DNA of 64,000 nt from a virus, in IMG/VR virus record IMGVR_UViG_3300008954_003475, positions 62,001 through 126,000 of that record; one strand, given 5' to 3'. Position numbers and translations under genes: made by a program. This document shows positions 8,900 to 19,819 of the stretch, one piece after another (position 1 is the first letter of the stretch; every line of letters begins with the position of its first letter). The notes below the pieces were generated by a model. That model was not told the DNA's origin and made no database searches. It saw nothing but the letters and a program-made list of their open reading frames with translations.

Positions 8900-11344
8900 C
8901 TATTCACTATCTGCTAAATCTGCCAACAAATCTGTGATGCACTGAATTTTCTTACCAACCTCTTCAGCCGCATCTAAAGGATTTGTCTTTGGCGAAGCAG
9001 CCGGATCATCAGAACATGGAGCTTTGTGCGTTTCTCTTGGCGGCCTGTTTGCCTGCCTTACCTCTATTCCGTTTCCTGCAAGAATAAGCTTTGCCGTACT
9101 CTCTAAGCATAAATTTCCATCATTTCTAATAATCATTGGCGCTCCGGGCTTCATCCCAGCTATAACCAAGCCTGCCTCACTTATGGAAATAATATAATCC
9201 GAAGCATGATTTCCATCTTCGGCCGCCCATCCTTCTTGTCCGCAATATCCTTTATCTGTCATATTTACTCTTAATTCAAACCTGCCTTCGCTAAAGTTAT
9301 CGCCCGTTCTGCCTCCAACATTAAGCAGGAAATCTCCATCGGTCTGAACGACCACGCTTCGACCCTCTGAATCTGTACCAAACCAAGCAACCAAGGCCCC
9401 TGCTGTATCTAAAACGATACTTTTACCGTCTTGATTATCGGCCCCGACAGAGGTCTCTATTGATCCTTCGAAATTTAAATTAGCACTTTTTCCTCCAGAC
9501 TCCTTTCTCGTGCCTTCGCCTTTGTCGGCACTCTCAGTGGCTAGTTCTTCGCTAATAGAGAATGAATTTGTATATGGAACATTGGTTTCTCCCGCGCCGC
9601 CGGAAAAACTTTTGCCAGCAACGAGAACCTCTCCGCCTGGATCCATAGCGGGTGGACCCGGATTAATCTCCACTGTGGACATAAATGTTACATCATTAGC
9701 GTCTGAGCCGTCTGCGTTTGGATCTTTAGACTTTCTCTCAAAGGACTGTCCAAGAGAATTCCCCAAAACAATACCTGGGCATGCAGTTACCGAGGTCGGA
9801 ATATGAACACATTTTATTAAATTTCCAATAAGCATTTCTGCTGCAGCATACATGTTATGATACTTTGTAGAGTTAACACGCACCTTTGTGCCGCCTGATG
9901 AATCAATTATATTTTTTAAATTATGAAAATAACCATCTTCATTCGTATGTCTAACCCCGGTTTGTCTTGTATATTTAACATCCTCCTCTGTATCTGCAAA
10001 CATAGCTTCTCTAGCAGCAGCTGTAGGATATATTTCCGTACCTTCTTCATTGCGCAGCGTAACAGGAATCTTTTCTGAAACACTCTCTGACGATGGCTTG
10101 CTTAAAGTTCCGCCCGAAGTTCTGTAGAATAAGGCATCAGTAGGGTATAAAACATTGCCAGTGTTTGATGACTTTGGAACATTTAATTTTAAAATACCCT
10201 CTTTATCAATTGCACAAATAAAGTTATCATTATCATTTGAGGTTGCTTCAGATAAAGAATTTGTAGATAACTGAAAATGATAACCAATCCCTCTTCTGCT
10301 TATTAATCTAGCAGATTCATAATCTTTATCAGAAACTTCAGACGGAATTAGACCATTATCATCTCCTGTTTTTACAACTCCATAATTTGGATCTAAAACT
10401 TCTCCCCTATGATTTACAACATTACCACCTATAATCTCTATCAATTGATGTGGAGCCAAATGTAATGCATTTCTACTTCCAATGGCCTTTATATCACTCT
10501 CCCTTTCATATATGCTAGGCACAGAAGATGCTCGATTAACGACCTCTTGATCATACCCTATGTACCCTGAATGTTCAGAAAGCTCATTAATAACAAGTCT
10601 ATATTCTGATATTGGAGGATTTCTCATTAACTCATTTGAGGCAATATTAAGAGCCCCACGGCCAGGCCAAATACCTCTAGATTTACCATCCGTATTCTTA
10701 GGATACATCAAAACCTGATGTCCACAGGGAACTGCTGCACTAGCAGAGTTGCTTTGCGGATCAAACCTTATTGCATCACCAGAGACTAAACGACTACCTG
10801 TACTGACGGATTGAATTGTATGCCCAACGGTTGATACTTTTGTTTCAGTTCCGCGCAAACTTATATATAATCCACTTTTTTGATCATTTCCTAAATATAT
10901 ATTATTATCTGTACAAGAGCCTTCCAAAAGTAACTGCCCGCCGCCAAACGCCGCCAACTTCATGTCGTTTGTATTCATGGCCGCTATAGGATAATCCGTA
11001 GTAGCTGTCGGAACAAAATCGCCTGGCTCGACCCCCTGGCGGCCCTTCCAGCCGGGTGCCCGGTCGCTATTCGGCTTTGGGATAACCTTTAAAGCCTGAA
11101 TAGTGCCTCGACTTCCTGGATGCACTCTAATGCAAAGAACTCTATCTCCTTTGTTTGGATGCCTAAATAGCCCCGAATCTCTTACTCCACCATAATAAAG
11201 AGGCGGAATTACAAAGCTGGTCCCAGTATCTTGAGAGCCCTTATGAACCGTAAGCTCTCCAGTCTTTTTGTTAACATCCAAAACAACTGCTTCAAATGGC
11301 CAAAACGATGTTATCTGTCCGGCAATATCTGAATTTCCACTCAC
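8900..11344 (-). CDS. Baseplate spike/assembly protein with N-terminal OB-like domain (gpV/gp5-like)
   Basis: The 814-aa frame starts with GTG at 11344, preceded by a strong AAGGAGA eight bases upstream. The first ~110 residues (FWPFEAVVLDVNKKTGELTV, then a phrase on ring-closing beta strands ending RVLCIRVHPGSRGTIQALKV) resemble the OB-fold domain of phage baseplate assembly protein V and spike proteins. The rest is glycine- and serine-rich beta sequence with repeated short strands, ending in a short helical tail with two cysteines (C777-C798 region by eye). It lies directly after the baseplate hub gene, where a spike or hub-cap gene is expected. The OB assignment is by pattern only. No lysozyme domain is visible. 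Alternatively it could be another baseplate structural protein. Confidence 0.6.
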   Translation of the reverse strand: MSGNSDIAGQITSFWPFEAVVLDVNKKTGELTVHKGSQDTGTSFVIPPLYYGGVRDSGLFRHPNKGDRVLCIRVHPGSRGTIQALKVIPKPNSDRAPGWKGRQGVEPGDFVPTATTDYPIAAMNTNDMKLAAFGGGQLLLEGSCTDNNIYLGNDQKSGLYISLRGTETKVSTVGHTIQSVSTGSRLVSGDAIRFDPQSNSASAAVPCGHQVLMYPKNTDGKSRGIWPGRGALNIASNELMRNPPISEYRLVINELSEHSGYIGYDQEVVNRASSVPSIYERESDIKAIGSRNALHLAPHQLIEIIGGNVVNHRGEVLDPNYGVVKTGDDNGLIPSEVSDKDYESARLISRRGIGYHFQLSTNSLSEATSNDNDNFICAIDKEGILKLNVPKSSNTGNVLYPTDALFYRTSGGTLSKPSSESVSEKIPVTLRNEEGTEIYPTAAAREAMFADTEEDVKYTRQTGVRHTNEDGYFHNLKNIIDSSGGTKVRVNSTKYHNMYAAAEMLIGNLIKCVHIPTSVTACPGIVLGNSLGQSFERKSKDPNADGSDANDVTFMSTVEINPGPPAMDPGGEVLVAGKSFSGGAGETNVPYTNSFSISEELATESADKGEGTRKESGGKSANLNFEGSIETSVGADNQDGKSIVLDTAGALVAWFGTDSEGRSVVVQTDGDFLLNVGGRTGDNFSEGRFELRVNMTDKGYCGQEGWAAEDGNHASDYIISISEAGLVIAGMKPGAPMIIRNDGNLCLESTAKLILAGNGIEVRQANRPPRETHKAPCSDDPAASPKTNPLDAAEEVGKKIQCITDLLADLADSE

Positions 11345-11363
11345 TAAAACTTCTCCTTTAACT

Positions 11364-14300
11364 TTAACTTAATACGCTATTTGGTATGTCTATAATACCA
11401 ACTTCAATAACATTTATTTCACCTGTAAAATTAAACCCACTTATTTCATCTCTGAAGTCTAACCAGCTGTTTTGTTTGGGCCCGCCTTTTGGAAAAATAC
11501 CCAAGGCTTTATTGCTGCTGATATCTCCGGAAAGATCAGAAGTAAATACACCCAATAGCTTTCTATCCATGCATTTTATCTCACCAAGAGGATTCGTATC
11601 ATCCTCTCTTGTAAGATATGATATCTGCTCTATAATCTTTGTAGAATTTATCGGAGTTACTGGCATATTGTTTGGCAACTTCATAGATGTAAGCTCTTTT
11701 GTAGTACCCGTTGATCCGCCACCAAAAAGAGAACCAACACTTGTCATTGCCTGACTTATTCCATCCACAAGGTCATCGCCTCCAGAGTATGCATGATCTT
11801 GAGCTACTTGGCTCGGATTCTCCAAAAGAGATCTGACTATTGCCATCTTTTCGCTAACATTTTGAATCGCCTCTGTATCGTCTGGATCTTTTACGAATCC
11901 TCTAACTAAAACATATCTAGTTCCCATCATTGAGCCTGATAGGTCCATCATCATATTTGTAAATCTTATTTGATTATCTTTATAATCTAACAGCTCTGCC
12001 ATACCAGCGCCTCCAGTTGGAAATACAAGTGTCGAATCTGGCTTCAACACTCTGTAACTATCATCTGTTGATTCCGTTCTATACATCAGAGCAGGATCCT
12101 CAAGGAAGTTGGAAACAAGATCCTGTCCAATAATATCTAGCGGGCTTGGCAAATACTCTCCGGGAGGATGGCCGTAAATTAAAGAAAGGCTTGTCGTAAA
12201 ACTTTGTCCACTATATGAAAAGCTATGGTTAACAGATCTAACATAATAAAGCAATCCCTTTGCCGGAACATACACCGTATCTCCTGGCTGATAAAATTCA
12301 TTTCCAGGTACAGAAATTTCTCCTCTATTTATATTCATTTTTTGTAACAATAATTCTAATATCGCATATGGCCTCGCCTGCCCTTCGGCATCACTTATAA
12401 AAGGAACATTTATTGGACCACCTGACTTATAGCCATACTGTCTCCAAAGATCAAAGTCTGTTGCTCCAGCCCAAAAATACAAGCCATCTGTTCCAGAGTT
12501 TAAATTGGCCCCCATTCCTAGTGGCGCATCACCCTGCACATCCACTCGACAAAAGTCTGGTGGATTTTCTGTAAAGGTAGCAGATAGAATATATTCATCT
12601 TTCAATATATATCTCTTTCCTGATCCATATCCTAAAAAGTTTCTTGTATCATCTTCTATGAGATGATCAAAGACAGAACCCTCATTTGCATCTCCAGTTA
12701 TAATATCAATAGCATTTTGAGTGCTTTCTGCTAAATTCTCAAGAAACTCAACCCCATCTCCAGATATTATTCCATCTGCAACATCTATCTCATCAGAATC
12801 TTCGCCAGACTCAAGAATTCCCGAAATCTCCTCTAACTCTTCTTGTTTTGACAAGTTTGCTTGCAACATAGAAACATAACTATCTCTTTGAGATATAGCT
12901 TTTTTAATTTTATCCAAAATTCCATTGTTTCCTGTAACCACACTGTCAATATCTTCTTCATCCATAAAGAATATTAAATCTTTATTCTTAAAACCTTCTT
13001 TTTTGTCAATGCCTATGCCTTGAGCGGGATCTCTTCCGAATTGCTTCTTAAAAGTATTTCTTATGCCATTTAGGTTGTCAATTGTTGCCAGGTGTTGCGC
13101 TGGAGGCCTTATCGTATTGCCGGTGCCAGAACTGCCTGCTGCTGTCATTATATCGTTAACAATACCAGCCTCTTCTTGAAAGATTGGATCAAAAATACCC
13201 AAAAGAGTCTCTGTGTCTCCAGATAAAATATCTCCATTTTCCTGAAAAGCAGCCGTAACCTTTAGCCCATCTCCGAACAACGAATTATTACTCTCTGTTA
13301 TATCTCCAGCAGTTCCTTCAAACTCTCTCTGCTTAAGCTGCAAGCCTCCAGTTTGTGGAGAGTTGGCTCCAAAGAAATTTGCAATATCCCCAAACACTCC
13401 GCCGGCAACGGGGGCTTGAACTCCAAAGAAATCTAATGAATCTGGACCAGATAGCTGCATATTTGGAATTATCGTATGATCTGGATACCTTCCCATCATA
13501 AGGCATAATAATACAATCTTTACATTCAAAGTGTGTACCGATAAATATAATCCTTCAATTCTTGTTGAAAAAAGATTGGTTATAAACCCTGGCATAATAT
13601 CTCTGCCAGTTTCCTCCTGCGTTCTTATAACTTCCTTTAAAATAGAAAGGGGTGTTCGATTCCAAAGAGGAGGTCTAAACTCTAAATGACCCTGACTGTT
13701 GCAAAAGAATTCCAGGTGCAAATACCTAGCTGCCTCATCACATTTTTGATAAGTATCAACAAAGGTTCCTTTAAATAATGGAAAACTTCCATTATTTAAT
13801 GATAAAATAAATGGTTTAATATCAGCACTATCATACTGATCTGATACAACAAATAAATTCCTATCCCTATTCAGCCTAACATCTTCAATTCTTCTTTGCG
13901 CCCCAATCAGCCTCATTGCTCTATTTATATCATGATTTTCCTCTTCATCATCATCCAGCGGAAGGCCGGAGCTTGGACCAAACAAGCTTATTTCAATGCC
14001 AACATCGTCGGCCGAAGTTAATGCACTATTAAACTGAGTTCCAACCCTTATCTGTTCTTGAATCGCAGCATCAATTGTATCAATTTCAGCCTGCAATGTG
14101 GCAACCAAAGCGGCTGCCGGAATTCCCGTCTGAACCCCGCTTCCAGCGTTTTTTTGAAGACTTCTCATCTTCTTTCTAAGTTTCACCTTTCTCTTTTGCA
14201 AATTTTTAACCTGATTATTAGCCGTAGATCGAACCCCAGCCTGATTAATCATCTGTTCTGCCGCAGAAGAGCTAACTGACGCCATTCTATATGGGTGAAA

Positions 14301-16697
14301 ATTTCCATAATATTCATTTTGCTCTCTTACCGCCTCCACAACACCTGTTAGTGGATCTTCTGGGCTAAAGTTTGTAGAACGATCACTCTTATTGTGCGCC
14401 GCGAGAGATTGCTCTATAAATGTTTCTACATCATATGGCTGCCCAACAATCAAAATGCTTAAAATATTTGGAATATCAAGATTATTTAAAACATCATTTG
14501 TAGCTGTAACAGAATAATTTTGATCAAATTGTGAAGACATCTGGCTCTCTCCGGTTGGATCTACAATTTGAAATCCAGCCGTGGCCGTGATAACTCCGGT
14601 CTTCCACCTGTATACAAAACCATCCGGATGTTGCATTACCTTCTTTCCATCTAAAGAACCAGGTCCATTGTATTGGCTTTGAAGAAGATTTCCCTCTGTA
14701 GCGTTTTGTCCGGCTAATATCCCAGAATCATAGCTAAGCAAGCCTGATGATAATAAATTTTTATTTTCATACAGCAATTCTCTTTCAGAGCCTATAACCT
14801 GTCCTAATTCATCTTTCGCCAATTCAAACGGAGTCAGCGGATCTTCCAAGATTCCCTGAGGATCGGCCATCGCTGGTTTTATAGCAAACCTACTCCACTT
14901 TAGCCAAGACATATTATCTGTGCATGAAACATTCAAAGTCCAATAACCTCCTGAAAAATTTTCAGAAGTATTTGTAATATACCCTCCGAACACATGAATC
15001 ATTCCAAATGAATTATCCTGCATATGCCTTAATTTTTTATAAGTTTCAATATCCATTCTTTGATTTGTATATAATTGATACTCTGCCTTTAAAACTGCAG
15101 TGTCAATTTCCATAAAACCTGTATCAAAAGGTGCTTCGCTAGCCTCCTCTGGGTATAGTGACCCTCCTAATGTATAATCTGTATATGTTCTATTTCCACG
15201 AATATAAAAATGAACAGGATCTGGCGGACTCACAATTGGCTTTCCAAGATAAAAGGTTCTAAGCCTCTCTCTTACATATTCCATGTCTAAAGAAGAATCT
15301 GCAGACCCCGCGCCACCGAGCTCCATAGCGGCAGATACAATGGATGACCCATCTATCGGAGGCATACTTCCGGCCATACCCTCAGATTGCATTCCACCGT
15401 TTACTAATTCATCAAGAATTCCAACCGTTCCATTCAAAGCCTCTTCTATTGCAAGCTCTATATCATCCTCTAAAATGGTTCCAAGCCTATATGGATAAGT
15501 CATTGCGAAACTGGCAGTCCCAGGAGCAGTCTCATAGTTGGTTGAAGTTTGAAAACTATTAAAAATTGTAAGCTCAATGACCCCAGTTCCTGGCCCTATT
15601 ATATAATTGGCCGGATCGTGCGGATCAACTATCCATGTTGTTAATTGATTATCAGTAGAAAATGCATTCCTTTTAAGCACCTTTGCTATATCTTCATTCA
15701 TAGCACTATATTGCTCAACAGAAGATCCATAAGCAAAGGCATCCCCTATATCGCTAAACATGGTGTCCCAACTAAAGCTGAGATCTGCATCTGCATCTGC
15801 TCCACTTATAGCGGAAGCGTGACCATCTACACCTTCGTATTCATTTTTAAACTCTTCTTTTTTGCCTTCAAGAATCAACTTTGCAGTAGAGGCTGGCAGT
15901 GTATCTAAATAAGTTCTATTTGTATCTAAAGTAACACTCAAATAAGCTTCAATCTCTTCTCCTCTTTCATCAGTCAATAAGTTTCCATCCTCATCTCTAA
16001 GAAAAAGATCAGTAGTTGGCGCAGCGTCTGAACCTGGAGGGGCTACCGAAGATCTAGACTCAGCCAGTTGTTCATCACTTGCGTATATATACTGACCAGT
16101 GGCTGTATCATAGTATGCAGAGCCACCTTCGAGGCCCAAATTGTCCCCCCTAAGCTCAGAAAGCCACTCCTCAAGTCTTTTTGCAACATATTCTTCAGAA
16201 GTATATCCAAGTTTGTTTATATCGAATAAAGCTCCTTCGTTTATAAAAGAAGACAGCAAGTTCATACTGTACATCTTATTATCAGAAAGAAAATTTTCAA
16301 ACTTTGTTAAGCTCTCATATGCTCTTATCTGCTGAACTTTATAAGCAAACAATGCCTTAGTTGCTCTTAAAAGCATTTTTTCAGTTTTGTCCATAAACCT
16401 TAAATCATTAGCGCTTTTTAATGAAGAAAATGGCTTTTTCTTTATTAAAATTGTTGCCTCAGGAGACATCGCCAACAAGTTTCTGGTATCAGGAGTTACA
16501 GAGTTTGCATGATTTTGGTCTAAGAATATAGAAGCACCCGTGCCAACAAGCGAAGGCGGCGGGTTCTCTATAGATCCATAATCAACATGTATAGGGACTG
16601 CTCCCTGAGATATCTTTGTTCTTGCCTCATTCAAAACCTCTTTGATGCGAACATCCAACTCTGGAGTTAAACTCGGACTGGGCGCACTACCTGCCAT
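11364..16697 (-). CDS. Giant baseplate hub protein (gpD/gp27-like C-terminal region)
   Basis: This is a 1777-aa protein with an ATG start at 16697. The most diagnostic part is about residues 1459-1525, with phrases such as EFYQPGDTVYVPAKGLLYYV and VNHSFSYSGQSFTTSLSLIY. This 'parameterised path, then return to loaded sheet' pattern is typical of gpD/XkdQ-type hub proteins. Around 589-605 is CTDNMSWLKWSRF, and around 995-1085 is a domain with GHLEFRPPLWNRTP, also hub-like. Long acidic and low-complexity stretches separate these blocks, and a basic coiled segment lies near residue 850. Usual hub proteins have roughly 300-500 residues, so this one carries several insertions. It lies between the small LysM/Dit-type tail protein gene and the OB-domain gene, in canonical tail order. 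Confidence 0.7.
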   Translation of the reverse strand: MAGSAPSPSLTPELDVRIKEVLNEARTKISQGAVPIHVDYGSIENPPPSLVGTGASIFLDQNHANSVTPDTRNLLAMSPEATILIKKKPFSSLKSANDLRFMDKTEKMLLRATKALFAYKVQQIRAYESLTKFENFLSDNKMYSMNLLSSFINEGALFDINKLGYTSEEYVAKRLEEWLSELRGDNLGLEGGSAYYDTATGQYIYASDEQLAESRSSVAPPGSDAAPTTDLFLRDEDGNLLTDERGEEIEAYLSVTLDTNRTYLDTLPASTAKLILEGKKEEFKNEYEGVDGHASAISGADADADLSFSWDTMFSDIGDAFAYGSSVEQYSAMNEDIAKVLKRNAFSTDNQLTTWIVDPHDPANYIIGPGTGVIELTIFNSFQTSTNYETAPGTASFAMTYPYRLGTILEDDIELAIEEALNGTVGILDELVNGGMQSEGMAGSMPPIDGSSIVSAAMELGGAGSADSSLDMEYVRERLRTFYLGKPIVSPPDPVHFYIRGNRTYTDYTLGGSLYPEEASEAPFDTGFMEIDTAVLKAEYQLYTNQRMDIETYKKLRHMQDNSFGMIHVFGGYITNTSENFSGGYWTLNVSCTDNMSWLKWSRFAIKPAMADPQGILEDPLTPFELAKDELGQVIGSERELLYENKNLLSSGLLSYDSGILAGQNATEGNLLQSQYNGPGSLDGKKVMQHPDGFVYRWKTGVITATAGFQIVDPTGESQMSSQFDQNYSVTATNDVLNNLDIPNILSILIVGQPYDVETFIEQSLAAHNKSDRSTNFSPEDPLTGVVEAVREQNEYYGNFHPYRMASVSSSAAEQMINQAGVRSTANNQVKNLQKRKVKLRKKMRSLQKNAGSGVQTGIPAAALVATLQAEIDTIDAAIQEQIRVGTQFNSALTSADDVGIEISLFGPSSGLPLDDDEEENHDINRAMRLIGAQRRIEDVRLNRDRNLFVVSDQYDSADIKPFILSLNNGSFPLFKGTFVDTYQKCDEAARYLHLEFFCNSQGHLEFRPPLWNRTPLSILKEVIRTQEETGRDIMPGFITNLFSTRIEGLYLSVHTLNVKIVLLCLMMGRYPDHTIIPNMQLSGPDSLDFFGVQAPVAGGVFGDIANFFGANSPQTGGLQLKQREFEGTAGDITESNNSLFGDGLKVTAAFQENGDILSGDTETLLGIFDPIFQEEAGIVNDIMTAAGSSGTGNTIRPPAQHLATIDNLNGIRNTFKKQFGRDPAQGIGIDKKEGFKNKDLIFFMDEEDIDSVVTGNNGILDKIKKAISQRDSYVSMLQANLSKQEELEEISGILESGEDSDEIDVADGIISGDGVEFLENLAESTQNAIDIITGDANEGSVFDHLIEDDTRNFLGYGSGKRYILKDEYILSATFTENPPDFCRVDVQGDAPLGMGANLNSGTDGLYFWAGATDFDLWRQYGYKSGGPINVPFISDAEGQARPYAILELLLQKMNINRGEISVPGNEFYQPGDTVYVPAKGLLYYVRSVNHSFSYSGQSFTTSLSLIYGHPPGEYLPSPLDIIGQDLVSNFLEDPALMYRTESTDDSYRVLKPDSTLVFPTGGAGMAELLDYKDNQIRFTNMMMDLSGSMMGTRYVLVRGFVKDPDDTEAIQNVSEKMAIVRSLLENPSQVAQDHAYSGGDDLVDGISQAMTSVGSLFGGGSTGTTKELTSMKLPNNMPVTPINSTKIIEQISYLTREDDTNPLGEIKCMDRKLLGVFTSDLSGDISSNKALGIFPKGGPKQNSWLDFRDEISGFNFTGEINVIEVGIIDIPNSVLS

Positions 16698-16705
16698 ATA
16701 TCACC

Positions 16706-17731
16706 TCAACTACCACTTTTGATAGAACTCTTTCTGTTTGGATTAACAGAGTTCGGCTCTACTTGTTTATTGTCATCATCTTTAAATGTAGACTTTGTAG
16801 GGTTATTATTTAAAGAGTAATTATCATATAACTCTGGTGCTGTAGGCACAGTCGTTGAAGAGCTTGCGAATGATAAATTATCAGAGCCTGGAGTGTGCCC
16901 CTTATCAACTGTGGTGCCTTGAGCCATCATCGCTTCTCCGTCATATGACAACGGCTCCCTATGCCATGGCATAAAGTTTTCCCTTCGGCCCGTTCTTCTT
17001 AATACTGTAAATGTAAATTGATAAGTAAAATGACCAGGCTCTTGAGCAGATTCTGTTGTACTAAAGTTTTCAAAATAACCTCTGTAAAACTCTCCCTGAT
17101 AATACATGTCTACATTTGTAGCAAAAGCTGCCAAACTTGGAACGCTCGTAAACTGCTCATAACTAGCCGCAGTTCCACTTCCGGTAAATGGAGCAGATAT
17201 TATATCTATAGCATTACTAACTCCAGAAACAGTGTCTGAAAAAGCCCCGCCCGTAAGAACATCTGCAACATTTGTTAGTGTTATTCCGGAAGAGCTGCTT
17301 TCTGCCAAAAGAGCTGCAGCTTCTTGCGCTGCAATTTGAGCTTCGAGCGCCAAGGCCTCTTGCCTCTTTCTTAAAACATCTCTATACTGTATTTGCTCAT
17401 GCCTATAAATATCTCTCAAAACATTTATTCCCTCTATACCCGAAGAGCCCGTTGTGCCCCCAACCTCAATCTTGGTCAAAGCCTCTCCCCAGTACTGAGT
17501 AACGAAGCCACCCTTTGTAAGATCAGACTTAATCAGTTTATTATCTCGAACATTAAAGCTCTGAGGGTTTATATACAACTGCCTTCTTGCCCATAAAGGA
17601 TCTCCGTCATCATTGTAAACCGTACCAGTTTGATTAGATCCAGATGCAGAATATGGATTTACACCGCCTGTAATAGCCTCCAATGATAAAGGAAGAAAGA
17701 AAATTATAGTTTGTCTTGTTATATCACCCAT
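16706..17731 (-). CDS. Conserved tail/baseplate protein downstream of tape measure
   Basis: This is a 341-aa protein with an ATG at 17731 and AAGGA seven bases upstream. Residues ~50-110 contain INPQSF, GGFVTQYWGEALTKIEV and TGSSGIEGINVLRDIYRHEQ. I associate this pattern with a conserved tail/baseplate-assembly family encoded just after tape measure genes in contractile phages (some members carry a LysM domain, which I do not see here). A central Ala/Glu helix and a glycine/serine linker follow, then a second beta domain (YYQGEFYRGYFENF... FTYQFTFTVLRRTGRRENF) that looks like a tail-tube or Dit-like fold. It probably links tube and baseplate hub. The C-terminal ~70 residues are polar and disordered. 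Confidence 0.6.
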   Translation of the reverse strand: MGDITRQTIIFFLPLSLEAITGGVNPYSASGSNQTGTVYNDDGDPLWARRQLYINPQSFNVRDNKLIKSDLTKGGFVTQYWGEALTKIEVGGTTGSSGIEGINVLRDIYRHEQIQYRDVLRKRQEALALEAQIAAQEAAALLAESSSSGITLTNVADVLTGGAFSDTVSGVSNAIDIISAPFTGSGTAASYEQFTSVPSLAAFATNVDMYYQGEFYRGYFENFSTTESAQEPGHFTYQFTFTVLRRTGRRENFMPWHREPLSYDGEAMMAQGTTVDKGHTPGSDNLSFASSSTTVPTAPELYDNYSLNNNPTKSTFKDDDNKQVEPNSVNPNRKSSIKSGS

Positions 17732-17740
17732 GTTTTATCC

Positions 17741-19813
17741 TTAGTCTGTACTCGCGCCCGCACGATTTCTAGTTCCCTGTCCAAGTTCATTACTTATTGT
17801 GGCTGCTGCATTTAATACCGATCCAGCCCTATCTGTCAAATCAATCTCTATAGAAAGCTTAGCAGCAAAAGCATCCGCTATTGCTACAGCCATGGCGTCT
17901 GCCAAGTCCCTCCTACTTGAAAACCCGGCCTGCTCCAAAGCCGATGTTGATGCCTCAGACGCCGCAAGCATAGATGCTCTCTCTATATTGGCAGGTAATT
18001 CATTCATATTTAAATTAAAATTATCAAGATTACCGCTCAAATTAGTAGCAGCCTCAACGATGCCGGCATTATCGGCCGGGCCCTCCATTGTCGCGGCTCG
18101 CGTTAACGTTCCAACATCCCCTCGGGTAGCGCGAGGAGCATTGGCCCCGCCTCCTGGTGCAGATAAAATTTGACTTATAGAGCTATCTCCCTCCAGGCCA
18201 AGACTGTCTAATGCGCTAAGCAGACTATCCTGAAGGCCGCCTGATCCGGCGGCTCCTATTCTTCCCCGAATAGCCTCTCCACCCGCCTGAATACCTCCCG
18301 TTAACTTTCTTCTGCCTGCCGCAGCCACGCCTCTCATTCCTTCCAAAGCCGGTCTTGCCAAAACTGCTAACAAATTAGATTGAATTGCAAGCTGTTGATT
18401 TGCCTTTTCCCATTCATCAAGGGTTTTATCTCTTCCTTCCATCTCATTCTTTAATTGTTTTTCTAATTCTGCCTTGGTATCCACATCTCCAGATCTAGTT
18501 GCATCATCTAATCTTGAAAGCATGTCCAAAACACGAGTTGCTGACTTATCATCACCAACTCCAAATTGATTTTTTAACATCTGCTGCTGTATATAAAACT
18601 GATTCTGAAGCTCTGGAGACTCAGCTGCCTGCTGAACAGTTACGATATCTCCCCCTGTAAACGAAGCAAGGGTATCTTTCATCCCCATTGCCAATTGAGC
18701 CCCTATATCTGATTGTTCTCCAGTCTGTTCAGCCTCCAGCATGGCCGCCTGCATTCCGATTGATGCTCCCAGCACTCCTGATCCGCCACCGCCGCCGATA
18801 TCTAATCCACCTCTTTGAAATACAAGATAAGCATTTGCATAATTCGTTGTTAAATCTGCCAATGCACTAGTCAAAGTCCGCGTTAAATCAACAGCATTTT
18901 CAATTCCAAGCCCCATATCTTGCATTGTTCGTCCAAACCCTTCTAATATTGGTCTTCCAAAATCTGCTGACATTCCAAGCTTTTCGAACCCTTGTACTGC
19001 GCTATTCAATGTAGACGCAACAGTTGATGCTCTTAATCCTGTTTCTTTTGCAACTGCACTAAATCCGCCGATCATCTCTGCAGCTTCTTGGGCGCTTTTT
19101 CCCTGCTTGTTCATAGCTGTATTGAAATATTCAGCACCCTCGGATACAGATACGCCCATGGCAGCAGCTTGAGCTGCAGCAACAGCATAGAGCTTTGTTG
19201 ACCCAATTCCCGTATCAACACTTTGATTTAACTGATCTAATGATAAGCTGGTATTTTTAGTCGCCTCAACAAACCCTGTCATGGCATCTTTTGTAAGATA
19301 CATAGATTGTGCAAATTGACTTGCCGTCTCTGTCCTTAAACCATCTGCAAATCTTTCTGCTTCGCCAATTGTGCTTCCAAACTGCTTTCCTAAGTCAAAA
19401 ATGCCTTTATCATATTCTCTTAACGCTCTGGAGGGCCCGTCAAAAGTTTCTGCCAATAACTTAGCAGATTCAACAGCACCTTCTCCAAGCTCGCCAAGAA
19501 TGCTCGTGCCAACCGACATGGCTTGAAACATAGCATTTGCCGCGCTACCAACCCCTGGAATTTTTGAAGCAAGAGTTCCAAGAAAGCTAAGAGATTTAGA
19601 GCCTGCGTCTGTCATGCCGCTGATTGCCTCTGCAGCCTCCTCAAAGGCTGGAGTCATACCGCCGACCTTACTGCCACCAACTGACGAGCCAAGTTCAAAA
19701 ATACTCTTTACAGAACTATTAAACCCCTCTGTAGTATCCTTGGCCTCTTTCGCAGCCTTACGGTACGCCTCGACCTCAGCACGGAGCTGTGCAACCTCAT
19801 CTTGAACGGACAT
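17741..19813 (-). CDS. Tape measure protein
   Basis: This 690-aa protein is mostly alpha-helical, rich in Ala, Gly and Ser. It has an N-terminal coiled coil (VQDEVAQLRAEVEAYRKAAK) and a hydrophobic glycine-rich stretch near residues 75-110 (LSFLGTLASKIPGVGSAANA). Its position directly after the frameshifted chaperone pair and before baseplate genes is the classical place of the tape measure. At ~0.15 nm per residue, the known relation for siphovirus and myovirus rulers, 690 residues would predict a tail near 100 nm, modest for a phage with proteins this large. The start codon ATG at 19813 has only a distant AGGA (13 nt), so translation may be coupled to the upstream chaperone frame, which stops at 19820. 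No lytic transglycosylase or peptidase domain is visible. Confidence 0.85.
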   Translation of the reverse strand: MSVQDEVAQLRAEVEAYRKAAKEAKDTTEGFNSSVKSIFELGSSVGGSKVGGMTPAFEEAAEAISGMTDAGSKSLSFLGTLASKIPGVGSAANAMFQAMSVGTSILGELGEGAVESAKLLAETFDGPSRALREYDKGIFDLGKQFGSTIGEAERFADGLRTETASQFAQSMYLTKDAMTGFVEATKNTSLSLDQLNQSVDTGIGSTKLYAVAAAQAAAMGVSVSEGAEYFNTAMNKQGKSAQEAAEMIGGFSAVAKETGLRASTVASTLNSAVQGFEKLGMSADFGRPILEGFGRTMQDMGLGIENAVDLTRTLTSALADLTTNYANAYLVFQRGGLDIGGGGGSGVLGASIGMQAAMLEAEQTGEQSDIGAQLAMGMKDTLASFTGGDIVTVQQAAESPELQNQFYIQQQMLKNQFGVGDDKSATRVLDMLSRLDDATRSGDVDTKAELEKQLKNEMEGRDKTLDEWEKANQQLAIQSNLLAVLARPALEGMRGVAAAGRRKLTGGIQAGGEAIRGRIGAAGSGGLQDSLLSALDSLGLEGDSSISQILSAPGGGANAPRATRGDVGTLTRAATMEGPADNAGIVEAATNLSGNLDNFNLNMNELPANIERASMLAASEASTSALEQAGFSSRRDLADAMAVAIADAFAAKLSIEIDLTDRAGSVLNAAATISNELGQGTRNRAGASTD

Positions 19814-19819
19814 TTTGCT

